Below are positions 1 to 8,200 of a DNA stretch of 10,614 nt, piece by piece. The position numbers and the translations under genes are program-made. The stretch is taken from contig DGIP01000140.1 in NCBI GenBank assembly GCA_002386405.1, positions 1-10,614 on the forward strand, in the 5' to 3' direction. The notes below the pieces were generated by a model, which saw only the letters and a program-made list of their open reading frames with translations, searched no databases and was not told the DNA's origin. This DNA comes from Stenotrophomonas maltophilia (GTDB lineage Bacteria > Pseudomonadota > Gammaproteobacteria > Xanthomonadales > Xanthomonadaceae). Each line of letters begins with the position of its first letter. The first letter of the stretch is position 1.

Positions 1-29
1 TCCGATCTCCTGCGTGGCTGCACGCGGTA

Positions 30-413
30 TCACCGACGCCGGTACCGCGCTCCCAACCAGACTCCAATCGCCTGCACCGGCAACGACACCAACAACGTCA
101 CCACGAACCAGAACGGGTAATCGCTGCCCAGATCCCACGCGGCATACACCGACGCGGCGGCAATCAATACCCACACCACCCCGCCATGTACGTACGGCCA
201 CATCGGCGCATAGCGAGCAGCGAACGCCGTAGCGGCAACGCCACCCAGGATCGTCCAGCCCAGGTCCCACGCCAGCCGCACCTCGCCCTCGCCCAACCCC
301 AGCCAGGGCGCGATCCATCCGCCGGCACCGCTCACCATGCCCAGCACGAACAGCGCCACGACGACGCAGAGCACCGAGAGCACGACGGTCTTGGCGGTGG
401 ACAGTGCGGACAT
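30..413 (-). CDS. Small four-helix inner-membrane protein, unknown function
   Basis: The 127-residue product is almost entirely hydrophobic, with four likely membrane helices at about residues 10-30, 47-66, 73-93 and 100-122, and a basic C-terminus (RYRRR) that would face the cytoplasm. I recognise no family. It lies just downstream of eda, so it is probably the last gene of the kdgK-eda transcript. The ATG at 413 was chosen because a GGTGGGG stretch lies about 8 nt upstream. An alternative GTG at 422 overlaps the eda stop codon in a GTGA arrangement and would add three residues. Either start implies translational coupling to eda. The open frame continues further upstream inside eda, but that part is arginine-rich and out of frame with the aldolase, so it is a shadow. 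The peptide AWDLG occurs twice (residues 48-52 and 92-96), which may reflect an old two-helix duplication. A role in sugar-acid transport is possible from context only; the protein is far smaller than known permeases. Confidence 0.8.
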   Translation of the reverse strand: MSALSTAKTVVLSVLCVVVALFVLGMVSGAGGWIAPWLGLGEGEVRLAWDLGWTILGGVAATAFAARYAPMWPYVHGGVVWVLIAAASVYAAWDLGSDYPFWFVVTLLVSLPVQAIGVWLGARYRRR

Positions 414-418
414 CGCGC

Positions 419-1057
419 TCACCCCACCAGCGCCGCCGAAGCCCGCGCCAGTTCCTCGATCCCCGCCCAATCGCGCGCCTGCAGCAGCGCCCGCGTGGTC
501 AACCACGAACCGCCCACGCACAGTACATTGGGCAGGTGCAGGAAATCGCGCGCGGTCTGCGCGCTGATCCCGCCGGTCGGGCAGAACCGCACATCGCCGA
601 ACGGGCCGTTCCACGCCGACAGCATCGCCGTGCCACCGGCCTGTACGGCCGGGAAGAACTTGAACGTATCCAGCCCGTGCTCCAGCCCCAGCATCAGCTC
701 GGAAGACGTAGCCACACCCGGAAGGAACGGCAGATCGGTATCGCGCGCGGCGGCGTACAAGCGTTCGGTTGCACCGGGTGCCACCGCGAAGCGCCCCCCC
801 ACGGCCTTCACCCGCTCCATCTGCGCGGCGGTCAGCACGGTGCCCGCACCCACCACTGCATCCGGCACGGCGTCCACCATCGCCTGGATCGCGTCCATCG
901 CAATGGCGGTGCGCAGGGTCACCTCGATCACCGGCAGCCCGCCGTTGAACAGCGCCTGGGCGACGTGCACCGCCTCGTCCACGCTTTCAGGGGTGTACAC
1001 CGGAATCACCGGGGCCAGTTTCAGGACTGCGCGTACGCGCGGATCAGCGCCGGACAT
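419..1057 (-). CDS. eda: 2-keto-3-deoxy-6-phosphogluconate (KDPG) aldolase
   Basis: This cytoplasmic class I aldolase cleaves KDPG to pyruvate and glyceraldehyde-3-phosphate, the last step of the Entner-Doudoroff and uronate pathways. The 212-residue length is normal for Eda. Key residues fall at the same numbers as in E. coli Eda: Glu45 in GLPVIEVTLRT, Arg49, Thr73 in GAGTVL, Pro94 in AVAPGAT, and the Schiff-base Lys133 in TFKFFPA. The phosphate-binding segment CPTGGIS follows at about residues 159-165. The ATG at 1057 lies inside the end of kdgK (14-bp overlap) and has a strong GAGGAG site 7 nt upstream. Some homologues also cleave 4-hydroxy-2-oxoglutarate. Pairing with KDG kinase next to a polysaccharide-uptake receptor, rather than with edd and glucose genes, suggests this copy serves uronate catabolism. 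That role is an inference; the enzyme identity is firm. Confidence 0.96.
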   Translation of the reverse strand: MSGADPRVRAVLKLAPVIPVYTPESVDEAVHVAQALFNGGLPVIEVTLRTAIAMDAIQAMVDAVPDAVVGAGTVLTAAQMERVKAVGGRFAVAPGATERLYAAARDTDLPFLPGVATSSELMLGLEHGLDTFKFFPAVQAGGTAMLSAWNGPFGDVRFCPTGGISAQTARDFLHLPNVLCVGGSWLTTRALLQARDWAGIEELARASAALVG

Positions 1058-2060
1058 CGAATCGCTCCTCGCCCGTCAGGGCCAGTACGTCAGCTTCACT
1101 GACGGGGTTGAAATCACCGGGGATGGAATGCTTCAGGCTGGCCGCGGCCAGGCCGAAACGCACGATCTGCTCCGGTTCGAAGCCCTGCATCATGCCATGC
1201 AGGATGCCGGCGGCGAATGCATCGCCGCCGCCGATGCGGTCGACGATGCCGATCATCTCGCGGATAGGCGCCACCGCGCGGGTGCCATCGCGGCCCAGCA
1301 GCATCGCGCCCAGCCGGTGGTGATCCACGCTGACCGGCGCGCGCTGCGTGCAGGCCATCCACTGCAGGCGCGGGAAGGCGGCGAACGCCTGCGCGGCGGC
1401 GGCGTCCACGCGGTCGGCCAGCTCCGGCTGCTCGAACTGCCCACCCAGCACCACGCCAATATCGCGGTAGTCGGCGAACGCTACCGTGGCGCAGCCGAAC
1501 AGATCGCGCAGGATGCGCGGTGCATCGCCTTCCCAGCGCGCCCACAGTGACGGGCGGAAGTTGCCATCGAAGGAGACCTTGACCCCGCGCTCGCACGCCG
1601 CGCGCGCTGCGACCAGGGTCGCCTCGGCCATCGCCGGGTTCAGCGCCGGGCTCACCCCGGACAGGTGCAGCCACTGCGCGCCGCGCAGCAGCGCATCCCA
1701 GTCGTAGTCGGCCGCCGTACCCTGCGCGAATGCCGAATCCACCCGGTCGTAGACCACTTCGCTGGCGCGCTGCACCGCCCCGGTGGTGAGGAAGTACAGT
1801 CCCATGCGGCCGGGACGGGTCTGCACAGCGGAGGTGTCCACCCCATGCTTGCGCAGTTCCCCGGCCACGAACTGGCCCAGCGGGTTGGCCGGCAGCGTGC
1901 TGACCATCTGCACGGTGTGCCCGAAGTGGGCCAGCGAAACCCCCACGTTGGCCTCCGCGCCGCCCGCATGCACCGCCAGCTGCGGCGTCTGCAGCAGCAG
2001 CTCACGGCCCGGCGCGCTCATGCGCAGCAACAACTCCCCGAAACAGACAACACGACTCAT
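1044..2060 (-). CDS. kdgK: 2-keto-3-deoxygluconate (KDG) kinase, PfkB family
   Basis: This cytoplasmic sugar kinase phosphorylates KDG with ATP to give KDPG, the substrate of the aldolase encoded next. The 338-residue product begins SRVVCFGELLLRM, a typical PfkB first strand. It carries the N-terminal substrate-binding signature GGAEANVGVSLAHFG (from residue 33) and the C-terminal ATP/anion-hole signature DRIGGGDAFAAG (residues 274-285), with Asp280 as the expected catalytic base. The text from GGAEANV through NPLGQFVAGELRKHGVDTS is characteristic of KDG kinases rather than fructokinases, though specificity cannot be proved by reading. I chose the ATG at 2060 because AAGGG lies 10 nt upstream and the protein then starts directly at the first strand. 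An in-frame ATG at 2087 would add nine residues but lacks a comparable site. It is the first gene of the minus-strand operon; its promoter region contains a putative operator shared with the divergent receptor gene. Confidence 0.94.
   Translation of the reverse strand: MSRVVCFGELLLRMSAPGRELLLQTPQLAVHAGGAEANVGVSLAHFGHTVQMVSTLPANPLGQFVAGELRKHGVDTSAVQTRPGRMGLYFLTTGAVQRASEVVYDRVDSAFAQGTAADYDWDALLRGAQWLHLSGVSPALNPAMAEATLVAARAACERGVKVSFDGNFRPSLWARWEGDAPRILRDLFGCATVAFADYRDIGVVLGGQFEQPELADRVDAAAAQAFAAFPRLQWMACTQRAPVSVDHHRLGAMLLGRDGTRAVAPIREMIGIVDRIGGGDAFAAGILHGMMQGFEPEQIVRFGLAAASLKHSIPGDFNPVSEADVLALTGEERFDVRR
1065..1070 (-). promoter_or_regulatory. Ribosome binding site of eda, inside kdgK
   Basis: GAGGAG on the minus strand, 7 nt before the eda ATG at 1057. 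It lies within the last codons of kdgK, so eda is translated from its own strong site although the two genes overlap by 14 bp. Confidence 0.75.
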
Positions 2061-2070
2061 GGCGATGGAT

Positions 2071-2075
2071 CCCTT
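2071..2075 (-). promoter_or_regulatory. Ribosome binding site deciding the kdgK start
   Basis: AAGGG on the minus strand, 10 nt upstream of the ATG at 2060. The in-frame ATG at 2087 has only a poor match, so this site is the reason for choosing the shorter kdgK. Confidence 0.6.
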
Positions 2076-2115
2076 CGTGGTGGGCATGACCTGCGGGTCA
2101 GGGCCCGGACAGTAA

Positions 2116-2132
2116 TGGCTAGCGGTGTCATT
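2116..2132. promoter_or_regulatory. Putative operator, copy 1 (kdgK side)
   Basis: The 17-bp sequence TGGCTAGCGGTGTCATT has a TGRC-N7-GTCA inverted-repeat core. It matches a second copy at 2263-2279 at 15 of 17 positions. It lies 55 bp from the kdgK start codon and overlaps the predicted -10 box (2130-2135, minus strand) and the likely transcription start. That is where a repressor would sit. The GGTGTCATT half resembles half-sites used by LacI/GalR-type sugar repressors, but the family of the regulator is inference and no regulator gene is present here. Confidence 0.6.
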
Positions 2133-2157
2133 CTAGCGGTGCGGCGGCCATCGTCCA
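2130..2157 (-). promoter_or_regulatory. Predicted sigma-70 promoter of kdgK-eda
   Basis: Read on the minus strand: -35 box TGGACG (2157-2152, 4 of 6 consensus positions), a 16-bp spacer and -10 box TAGAAT (2135-2130, 5 of 6). Transcription would begin near 2123, about 60 nt upstream of the kdgK ATG. The putative operator covers the -10 box and start point, consistent with repression. Confidence 0.5.
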
Positions 2158-2249
2158 CCCGCCCGGTTTGTCGGAACCTATGTCCCGCAAGCGTCTACGA
2201 GACATTGAAAGTCTGTTGCGGTGCAAGATGCCCGATCCCCAACGGACTG

Positions 2250-2278
2250 TTAACGTCCGCCCTGACCAGCGGTGTCAT
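2250..2278 (+). promoter_or_regulatory. Possible promoter of the TonB-dependent receptor gene
   Basis: A TTAACG box (2250-2255, 4 of 6 to the -35 consensus) is followed after 17 bp by TGTCAT (2273-2278, 4 of 6 to the -10 consensus). Both boxes are weak, and the call rests partly on the adjacent operator copy: the -10 box would lie inside it, mirroring the kdgK side. The TTAACG box sits within a small inverted repeat (CGGAC, 7-nt loop, GTCCG at 2243-2259). Confidence 0.3.
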
Positions 2279-2279
2279 T
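2263..2279. promoter_or_regulatory. Putative operator, copy 2 (receptor side)
   Basis: TGACCAGCGGTGTCATT contains a clean TGAC-N7-GTCA inverted repeat and matches copy 1 at 15 of 17 positions. It ends exactly 55 bp before the receptor ATG at 2335, the same distance copy 1 keeps from kdgK. More half-sites follow: TGACA at 2284-2288 and, overlapping it, the 8-bp palindrome GACATGTC at 2285-2292. TGAC/GTCA units thus recur about every helical turn (2263, 2274, 2284). Confidence 0.6.
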
Positions 2280-2334
2280 GCACTGACATGTCGCCGGATA
2301 GCTGTTTCATGTAGCACCTTGGGAGAGGGAAAAC

Positions 2335-5094
2335 ATGCAATATCGAAACATCCATAAAAAGACACCGGTTACCTTGCTCGCCCTGTCCATCGGCCTGGCG
2401 CTGAGCGGTACCACCCTGGCGCAGGATCCGGCCCCGACCGCGGCCACCGACCTGGATACCGTCACCGTCACCGGCTACCGTGCCAGCGTCGAGAAGGCGC
2501 TGGACATCAAGCGCAGCGAATCGGGCGTGGTCGACGCCATCGTTGCCGAGGATATCGGCAAGTTCCCCGACCTGAACCTGGCCGAGTCGCTGCAGCGCGT
2601 GCCCGGCGTGGTCATCACCCGCGAAGCCGGCGAAGGCCGCAACATCTCGGTGCGCGGCCTGGGCCCGGATTTCACCCGTGTGCGCATCAACGGGATGGAA
2701 GCGCTGACCACGGTGGGCGCCGGCGACCAGAGCGGCGGTACCAACCGCGGCCGCGGCTTCGACTTCAACGTGTTCGCCTCGGACCTGTTCTCGCAGCTGA
2801 TCGTGCGCAAGACCGCCTCGGCCGATGTGGAAGAAGGTTCGCTGGGCGCCACGGTCGACCTGCGCACCGCGCGCCCGTTCGACTATGACGGCTACACCTT
2901 CGCCGCCAGCGGCCAGGCCAGCTACAACGCCATGGCCCAGAAGGCCGACCCGCGCGTCGCCGCGCTGATCTCCAACACCTGGGCCGACGGCACCTTCGGC
3001 GGCCTGTTGTCGGTGGCCTACTCCGAGCGCCAGGCGCTGGAAGAAGGCTCCAACACCGGCCGCTGGGCCAACGGCCCGAGCAACGGCAACTTCAGCGCGG
3101 CCTCGCCGTTCACCGAAGCGCGCTCGGCCGATGTGTACCACCCGCGCTTCCCGCGCTACGTGCAGATGGAACACGAGCAGAAGCGCCTGGGCGTGACCGG
3201 CACCCTGCAGTGGAAGCCCACCGACGCCACCGAAATCTCGCTGGACGCGCTGTATTCGAAGATCGACGCTGAGCGTGACGAGCACTACATCGAGGCGATC
3301 TCCTTCAGCCGCGGCACCAGCAGCAACCCGCGCCTGGTCGGCAAGCCGAACATGATCGTCAAGAACGGCGTGATCGAGAACAACGCGCTGGTCTACGGCG
3401 AGTTCGACAACGTCGATATCCGCAGCGAAAACCGCCACGACGAGTGGAGCACGGAATTCAAGCAGATCGCGTTGAACGGCCAGCACCGCTTTGGCGATGA
3501 CTTCACCTTGTCCGGCAAGGTCGGCATCTCGCGCTCCAAGCACGAGAACCCGATCCAGACCACGATCATCATGGACAAGTACGATGTCGATGGTTACAGC
3601 TACGATTACCGCGGCAACAGCCGCTTCCCGACGCTGAACTACGGCATAGACCCGACCGACCCGAACGGCTGGGAACTGGCTGAAATCCGCCTGCGCCCGC
3701 AGTACGTGGACAATGACTTCGACACCGGCCAGGTCGATTTCAACTGGAACATCAGCCCCGGTTTCCGCCTGAAGGGCGGCATCCTGGCCAAGAACTACAC
3801 CTTCAGCACGGTGGAACTGCGCCGCGCCAGCGAACTGGCCGTGCCCAACTTCCCCAATGGCACCAAGATCGTGCCAGTGGACATGACCGACCAGGCCGGC
3901 CTGAAGGGCATCACCGGCAGCCCGGACCAGTGGGTGGTGCCGGACCTCAACGCCTTCGTCAACCAGTTCGACATCTACAGCAACTCCGGTATCTACGCCG
4001 TGGCCCCGCGCGCCAACAACGTGCGCAGCGTGGACGAGGAAGACCGTGGGGGCTACCTGATGGGCGAGTTCTCCACCGACCTGGGCAGCATCCCGCTCTC
4101 CGGCAACTTCGGCGTGCGCTATGTAAAGACCAAGCAGAGCTCCACCGGCCTTTCCACGCTGGCCACCGGTACGGTGTCCACCACGGTGGACCGCAGCTAC
4201 GACGACACCCTGCCCTCCTTCAACCTCGTTGCTGAAGTGGCGCCGGACTTCCTGATCCGCCTGGGTGCGGCCAAGGTGATGAGCCGCCCGGGCCTGGGCA
4301 GCCTGACCCCGGGTGCCACGGTGGCCGTGGCCGGCGGTGCACGCACCATCTCCAGCGGCAACCCGAACCTGGACCCGATCCGCGCCACCAACGTGGACCT
4401 GGGCTTCGAGTGGTACTTCAGCGAAGGTGCCATGGCCGGTATCGGCCTGTTCTACAAGGACATCGAAAGCTTCGTGCAGACCACCCGCGAAGTGGCGCCG
4501 TACAGCGCCAGCGGCCTGCCGGATTCGCTGCTGATCGGCACCGGTGCCTCGCCGGCCGACGACTTCACCTACACCAAGCCGGTCAACACCCCCGGTGGCG
4601 AACTGCACGGTGTGGAAGCGAACTACACCCAGCCCTTCACCTTCCTGCCGGGCAACTGGTCCAACCTGGGCATCCAGTTGAACTACACCTGGGTGGAATC
4701 GCAGATCCAGTACATCAACTCCAGCGGCCAGCCGGTGATGAAGGCCGACCTGACCGGCCTGTCCAAGTCGAGCTGGAACGCCACGCTGTTCTACGAAGGC
4801 AAGGTGTTCTCCGGCCGCGTGTCGGCCACCAACCGCGACGATTACCTGACCCAGGTGCCCGGCACCGAAGCAGGCTTCAACGTGGACGGTACCCACGGCA
4901 TGACCGGCACCACCTTCATCGACGCCTCGATCCGCTACGCGATCAGCGACAAGCTGGAGCTGAGCCTGGAAGGCATGAACCTGACCAACGAAGCCAGCGA
5001 CGAGTGGGTGTACTCGCCGGCCACCGGTCGCCTGCCGCTGCAGTACACCGAAACCGGCCGGCAGTTCATGCTGGGCGCGCGCTACAAGTTCTGA
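2335..5094 (+). CDS. TonB-dependent outer-membrane receptor (TIGR01782-type, glycan uptake)
   Basis: This 919-residue outer-membrane transporter is expected to import oligosaccharides into the periplasm using TonB-ExbBD energy. A signal peptide occupies about residues 1-29/30 (hydrophobic LLALSIGLALSG, cleavage near TLAQ). A TonB box, DTVTVTG, lies at residues 41-47. The plug domain (about 55-175) includes SGVVDAIVAEDIGKFPDLNL, LAESLQRVPGV, ISVRGLGPDFTRVRING and EGSLGATVDLRTARPFD, all characteristic of the Xanthomonas/Caulobacter family of receptors. The rest is a long beta-barrel ending in Phe (ARYKF), as outer-membrane barrels do. GGGAGAGG lies a few bases before the ATG at 2335. Siderophore receptors share the fold; the length, family style and neighbouring uronate genes point to a carbohydrate. 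The gene is divergent from kdgK and probably co-regulated with it. The downstream secreted protein is likely its partner. The exact substrate cannot be read from sequence. Confidence 0.95.
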   Translation: MQYRNIHKKTPVTLLALSIGLALSGTTLAQDPAPTAATDLDTVTVTGYRASVEKALDIKRSESGVVDAIVAEDIGKFPDLNLAESLQRVPGVVITREAGEGRNISVRGLGPDFTRVRINGMEALTTVGAGDQSGGTNRGRGFDFNVFASDLFSQLIVRKTASADVEEGSLGATVDLRTARPFDYDGYTFAASGQASYNAMAQKADPRVAALISNTWADGTFGGLLSVAYSERQALEEGSNTGRWANGPSNGNFSAASPFTEARSADVYHPRFPRYVQMEHEQKRLGVTGTLQWKPTDATEISLDALYSKIDAERDEHYIEAISFSRGTSSNPRLVGKPNMIVKNGVIENNALVYGEFDNVDIRSENRHDEWSTEFKQIALNGQHRFGDDFTLSGKVGISRSKHENPIQTTIIMDKYDVDGYSYDYRGNSRFPTLNYGIDPTDPNGWELAEIRLRPQYVDNDFDTGQVDFNWNISPGFRLKGGILAKNYTFSTVELRRASELAVPNFPNGTKIVPVDMTDQAGLKGITGSPDQWVVPDLNAFVNQFDIYSNSGIYAVAPRANNVRSVDEEDRGGYLMGEFSTDLGSIPLSGNFGVRYVKTKQSSTGLSTLATGTVSTTVDRSYDDTLPSFNLVAEVAPDFLIRLGAAKVMSRPGLGSLTPGATVAVAGGARTISSGNPNLDPIRATNVDLGFEWYFSEGAMAGIGLFYKDIESFVQTTREVAPYSASGLPDSLLIGTGASPADDFTYTKPVNTPGGELHGVEANYTQPFTFLPGNWSNLGIQLNYTWVESQIQYINSSGQPVMKADLTGLSKSSWNATLFYEGKVFSGRVSATNRDDYLTQVPGTEAGFNVDGTHGMTGTTFIDASIRYAISDKLELSLEGMNLTNEASDEWVYSPATGRLPLQYTETGRQFMLGARYKF

Positions 5095-5105
5095 TCCATC
5101 GCAAC

Positions 5106-5137
5106 CGGCAGCGGCGTGGGCAACCACGCCGCTGCTG
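5106..5137 (+). terminator. Strong stem-loop after the receptor gene (attenuator or mRNA stabiliser)
   Basis: The arm CAGCGGCGTGG (5109-5119) pairs perfectly with CCACGCCGCTG (5124-5134) around a GCAA tetraloop of GNRA type. One more G-C pair, a G-U and a C-G extend it to 14 bp. It starts 11 nt after the receptor stop codon. No T-run follows, so it is not a standard intrinsic terminator. It may reduce read-through into the next gene or protect the receptor mRNA from 3' exonucleases. Confidence 0.55.
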
Positions 5138-5234
5138 CGGCGCAAGATGCCGCACCGCGTCCCCTTTGCTAGTTTCTGACGGCCTTGCGTTGGCATTGCG
5201 GCCGTGGCGTCTCGCTGTGGAAAGGAAAGGTCAC

Positions 5235-8200
5235 ATGCTGCTTTGTGTTGAGGGTGGAATTCCGCGGGCCGGGCAACGGCCGGCGCTACCGAAGGCGATT
5301 GCGCTGGCGCTGATGTTGATGGCCGGTGCTTCGTCCGCACAGGCTGCACCGCAGCTGCTGTTCCATGTATCGGCCGACAAGGGCTTTACCGCCGACACCG
5401 CGCACGGCGATGCCATTCCGAACTTCCAGGACAAGGTCAAACGCGTGCCCGATGGCGCGCACGGTGCGGCCATCCAGTGGGAAGACGATGGCGTGCTGTC
5501 CTGGAACGCCCCCGGCAACATCCAGGCCCAGCGCGGCACCCTCGGTTTCTATTGGCGCCCGCGCTACGCGGTGGGTGAAGCGCCGTTCGTGATCTTCCGG
5601 GTCGGCTATGCCGACCACAGCAGCTGGGACATGGCCTGGCTGCGCATCGACTGGAACGGCCACGGCTTCGATGCCTTCGTGACCGATGCCAACCTGGCGC
5701 GCACCCGCGTGTCGTTCAAGCTCGACCAGAATCCCTCGCCCCAGCAGTGGCAGCACATCGCCTTCGGCTGGGATGAGAACCACGGCGTGCGCCTGTACGT
5801 GGACGGCAAGGAGGTCGCCCGCCAGGAGACCACCGCCGACTACGATGCCGCCCTGGACCAGCTCGGCCTCGCCGGCCGGGTGATGGCGCCCTACCAGGTA
5901 CAGAGCCGCTACAACTTCCTGCGCGGCAGCGATGTCGACGAGATCCGGGTGTACGACCAGCTGCTGGATTCCGCCGGCATGGCCGCGCTGGCCGCCAACA
6001 AGGCCCCGACCACTGCCGTCGCCGATACCGCCGCGATGCGCGCCTGGAACCACCGCTTCGGCTGGGAAAGCGCCGCGCCGCCTGCGTTGACCAGCCCGAC
6101 CACCCGCATCCGCAAGATCGAGTTCGCCGACAGCAAAGACCACAAACAGTGGATGTGGAAGGCCACCGACGGCATCGCCGAGACCACCTGGCCCGGCGTG
6201 TACAACCGTTCGCGCCTGCCCGGCCGCAATGATTACTTCCAGCTGCCGGACTGGAACACCTACGTGGAAGGCGGCCAGCAGCTCGACCTGACCCTGCCGG
6301 CAGGCGAGACCGTCAACCGCATCGAAGTGCGCGGTGCGGCATTCGGCTCGCTCAGCCACAGCAACGGCGACGGTGCTGCAACGACCCTGCTGCAGCGCCC
6401 GCAGGGCGTGGTGCGCAGCGTGGACGACATCCCGGCGCAGACCGGTGGCGTGCTGCACTTCCGCAACACCGCGCAGGAAACCCCCATCCAGGAGATCTGG
6501 GCTTACCAGGTCAGCGATGCGGCCGAGCCGGAAGGCACGGTCAAGCAGCGCTACCGGGTGGACAGCCAGGCGCTGCCCGATTACCTCAACATCACTACGC
6601 TGCGCGAGTACATCGATGGCCGCTACCCGGCCGCCGAGCGCAGCACGGTGATGGCGCTGCCCAAGGGCGCGGGCTCGCGCCGCCGCGGCGCGGATACGCT
6701 GCCGGCCAACCCGCTGCCGATCGTGCACGTGCTGGTGCCCTCCGGCGTGGGCGATGCCCCCGCCGCGCAGCCGCTGATCCGCAGCTGGGCGCACAGCTGG
6801 GAAAACATGTACGACGGGCTGGACGGCGTGGCCATCGACCTGCCGGCGCTCGATCTGCCAGCCGCGCGCGATGGACTGATTCCGCTCAACATCCGCATCA
6901 AGGACCCGATCTGGCCGGCGCGCGACATGATCGATGTGTCGGTGTCGGTGAAGCCCAACGAGAAGCGCACGCTGTGGCTGGACCTGCGCGACCGCATCCT
7001 CACCGCCGACAGCCTGTGGATCAGCGTCGCCTCGGGCGCGCCGGGCTTCAATGCGGCCTCGCTGGATGGCGCGGAGATCCGCATGGTGTACAAGGCGCGT
7101 GCGGAAGCGAAGAAAGAACACGTGGCCGACCGCTTCAACCAGGCCCGCGACAACTGGGGCTTCCTGGTCGAAGAGCACACCACCTCCAAGCGCCAGCGCC
7201 TGTATGCGCGCGTGTACGCGGATCTGAGCGACCTGCTGCGGGTCGACCCGGACCACGAACTGGGCCGGCTGTACTGGAACTACATCAGCTACAACAGCCA
7301 GGGCAAACCGCCGTTCACCCAGCCCGAAGCGCCCAAGGGCGTGCCGCTCTGGGCGTTCCGCCAGACCGAAGACCTGAAGTACGTGCGCCGCTTCGTGGAC
7401 TGGTGGATCGACAACCGCCAGATCGCCTACGGCGATTTCGGCGGCGGCATTTCCGACGATACCGACCTCACCCAGCAGTGGCCGGGCCTGGCGCTGATGG
7501 GTGTGGAGCCGGATCGGCTCAACAGCTCGCTCACCGCGCTGTCCGACGCGGTGTACCGCAACGGCATGTTCTCCAACGGGCTGAGCACCATCGAAACCGA
7601 TGAGCTGCATGCCTACGAGGAAGGCATCAACGCCAACAGCGCCATGCTGTACCTCAACTGGGGCGACCCGCTCACGGTAGAGCGCCTGATGGAAACGGTG
7701 AAGGCATTCGACGCGCGCATCATCCTGCCCAACCCGCAGGGCCACCTGCTGTTCTCCAGCAACTGGTTCGGCGGCAACAAGGTCTACCGCGAACCGAACT
7801 GGCAGTGGCAGAAGCCGTATTCGTTCCCGGCGCTGCACCCTGCGTTCCTGATGGGCCAGTACAACGCCGACCCGACCGGCCGCAAGCTGGTCACCGGGCT
7901 GGCCGACAGCTACCTGGCCCACGCCTACACCGACGACAAGGGCCGCTGGGCGCTGCCCAACGAGATCAACTGGGCCACGGGCAAGGTGCGCGGCGGCGAG
8001 CTCAACAACGGCTCGGGCGGTGGCGATGTGATGCACACCTTCTGGGCGGCGTGGCGCTGGAGCGGCGACGACAAGTACCTGAAGGCGCTGGATTACCGCG
8101 TGGAGCGCGGTGGCCCGGGCGCGCTGGCCAACCTGGGCGAGAACTACGTGGAGGTGCTGGGCAAGGCGGCCGCGTGGAACCCGACGCTGGTGGCCGATGC

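Noticed and set aside
414..614. N-terminal extension of the small membrane protein into eda
   Set aside because: The extra 67 residues are out of frame within eda and Arg/Gly/Ala-rich. The ATG at 413 or GTG at 422 fits an operon junction.
186..1550. 454-codon plus-strand open frame across the eda and kdgK genes
   Set aside because: It is antisense to two enzymes with all catalytic residues in place; its translation shows no domain and has biased composition.
4410..5234. Upstream extension of the LamG-protein frame into the receptor gene
   Set aside because: It overlaps the last third of the receptor in another frame, is Arg/Gln/His-rich, and would bury the signal peptide. The ATG at 5235 has a good ribosome site and places the signal peptide at the N-terminus.
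2275..5349. 1024-codon open frame on the minus strand across the receptor gene
   Set aside because: It is the mirror of a clear receptor gene with signal peptide, TonB box and plug. The product is rich in His, Val, Gln and Arg with no recognisable domain. High third-position GC removes stop codons on the opposite strand.
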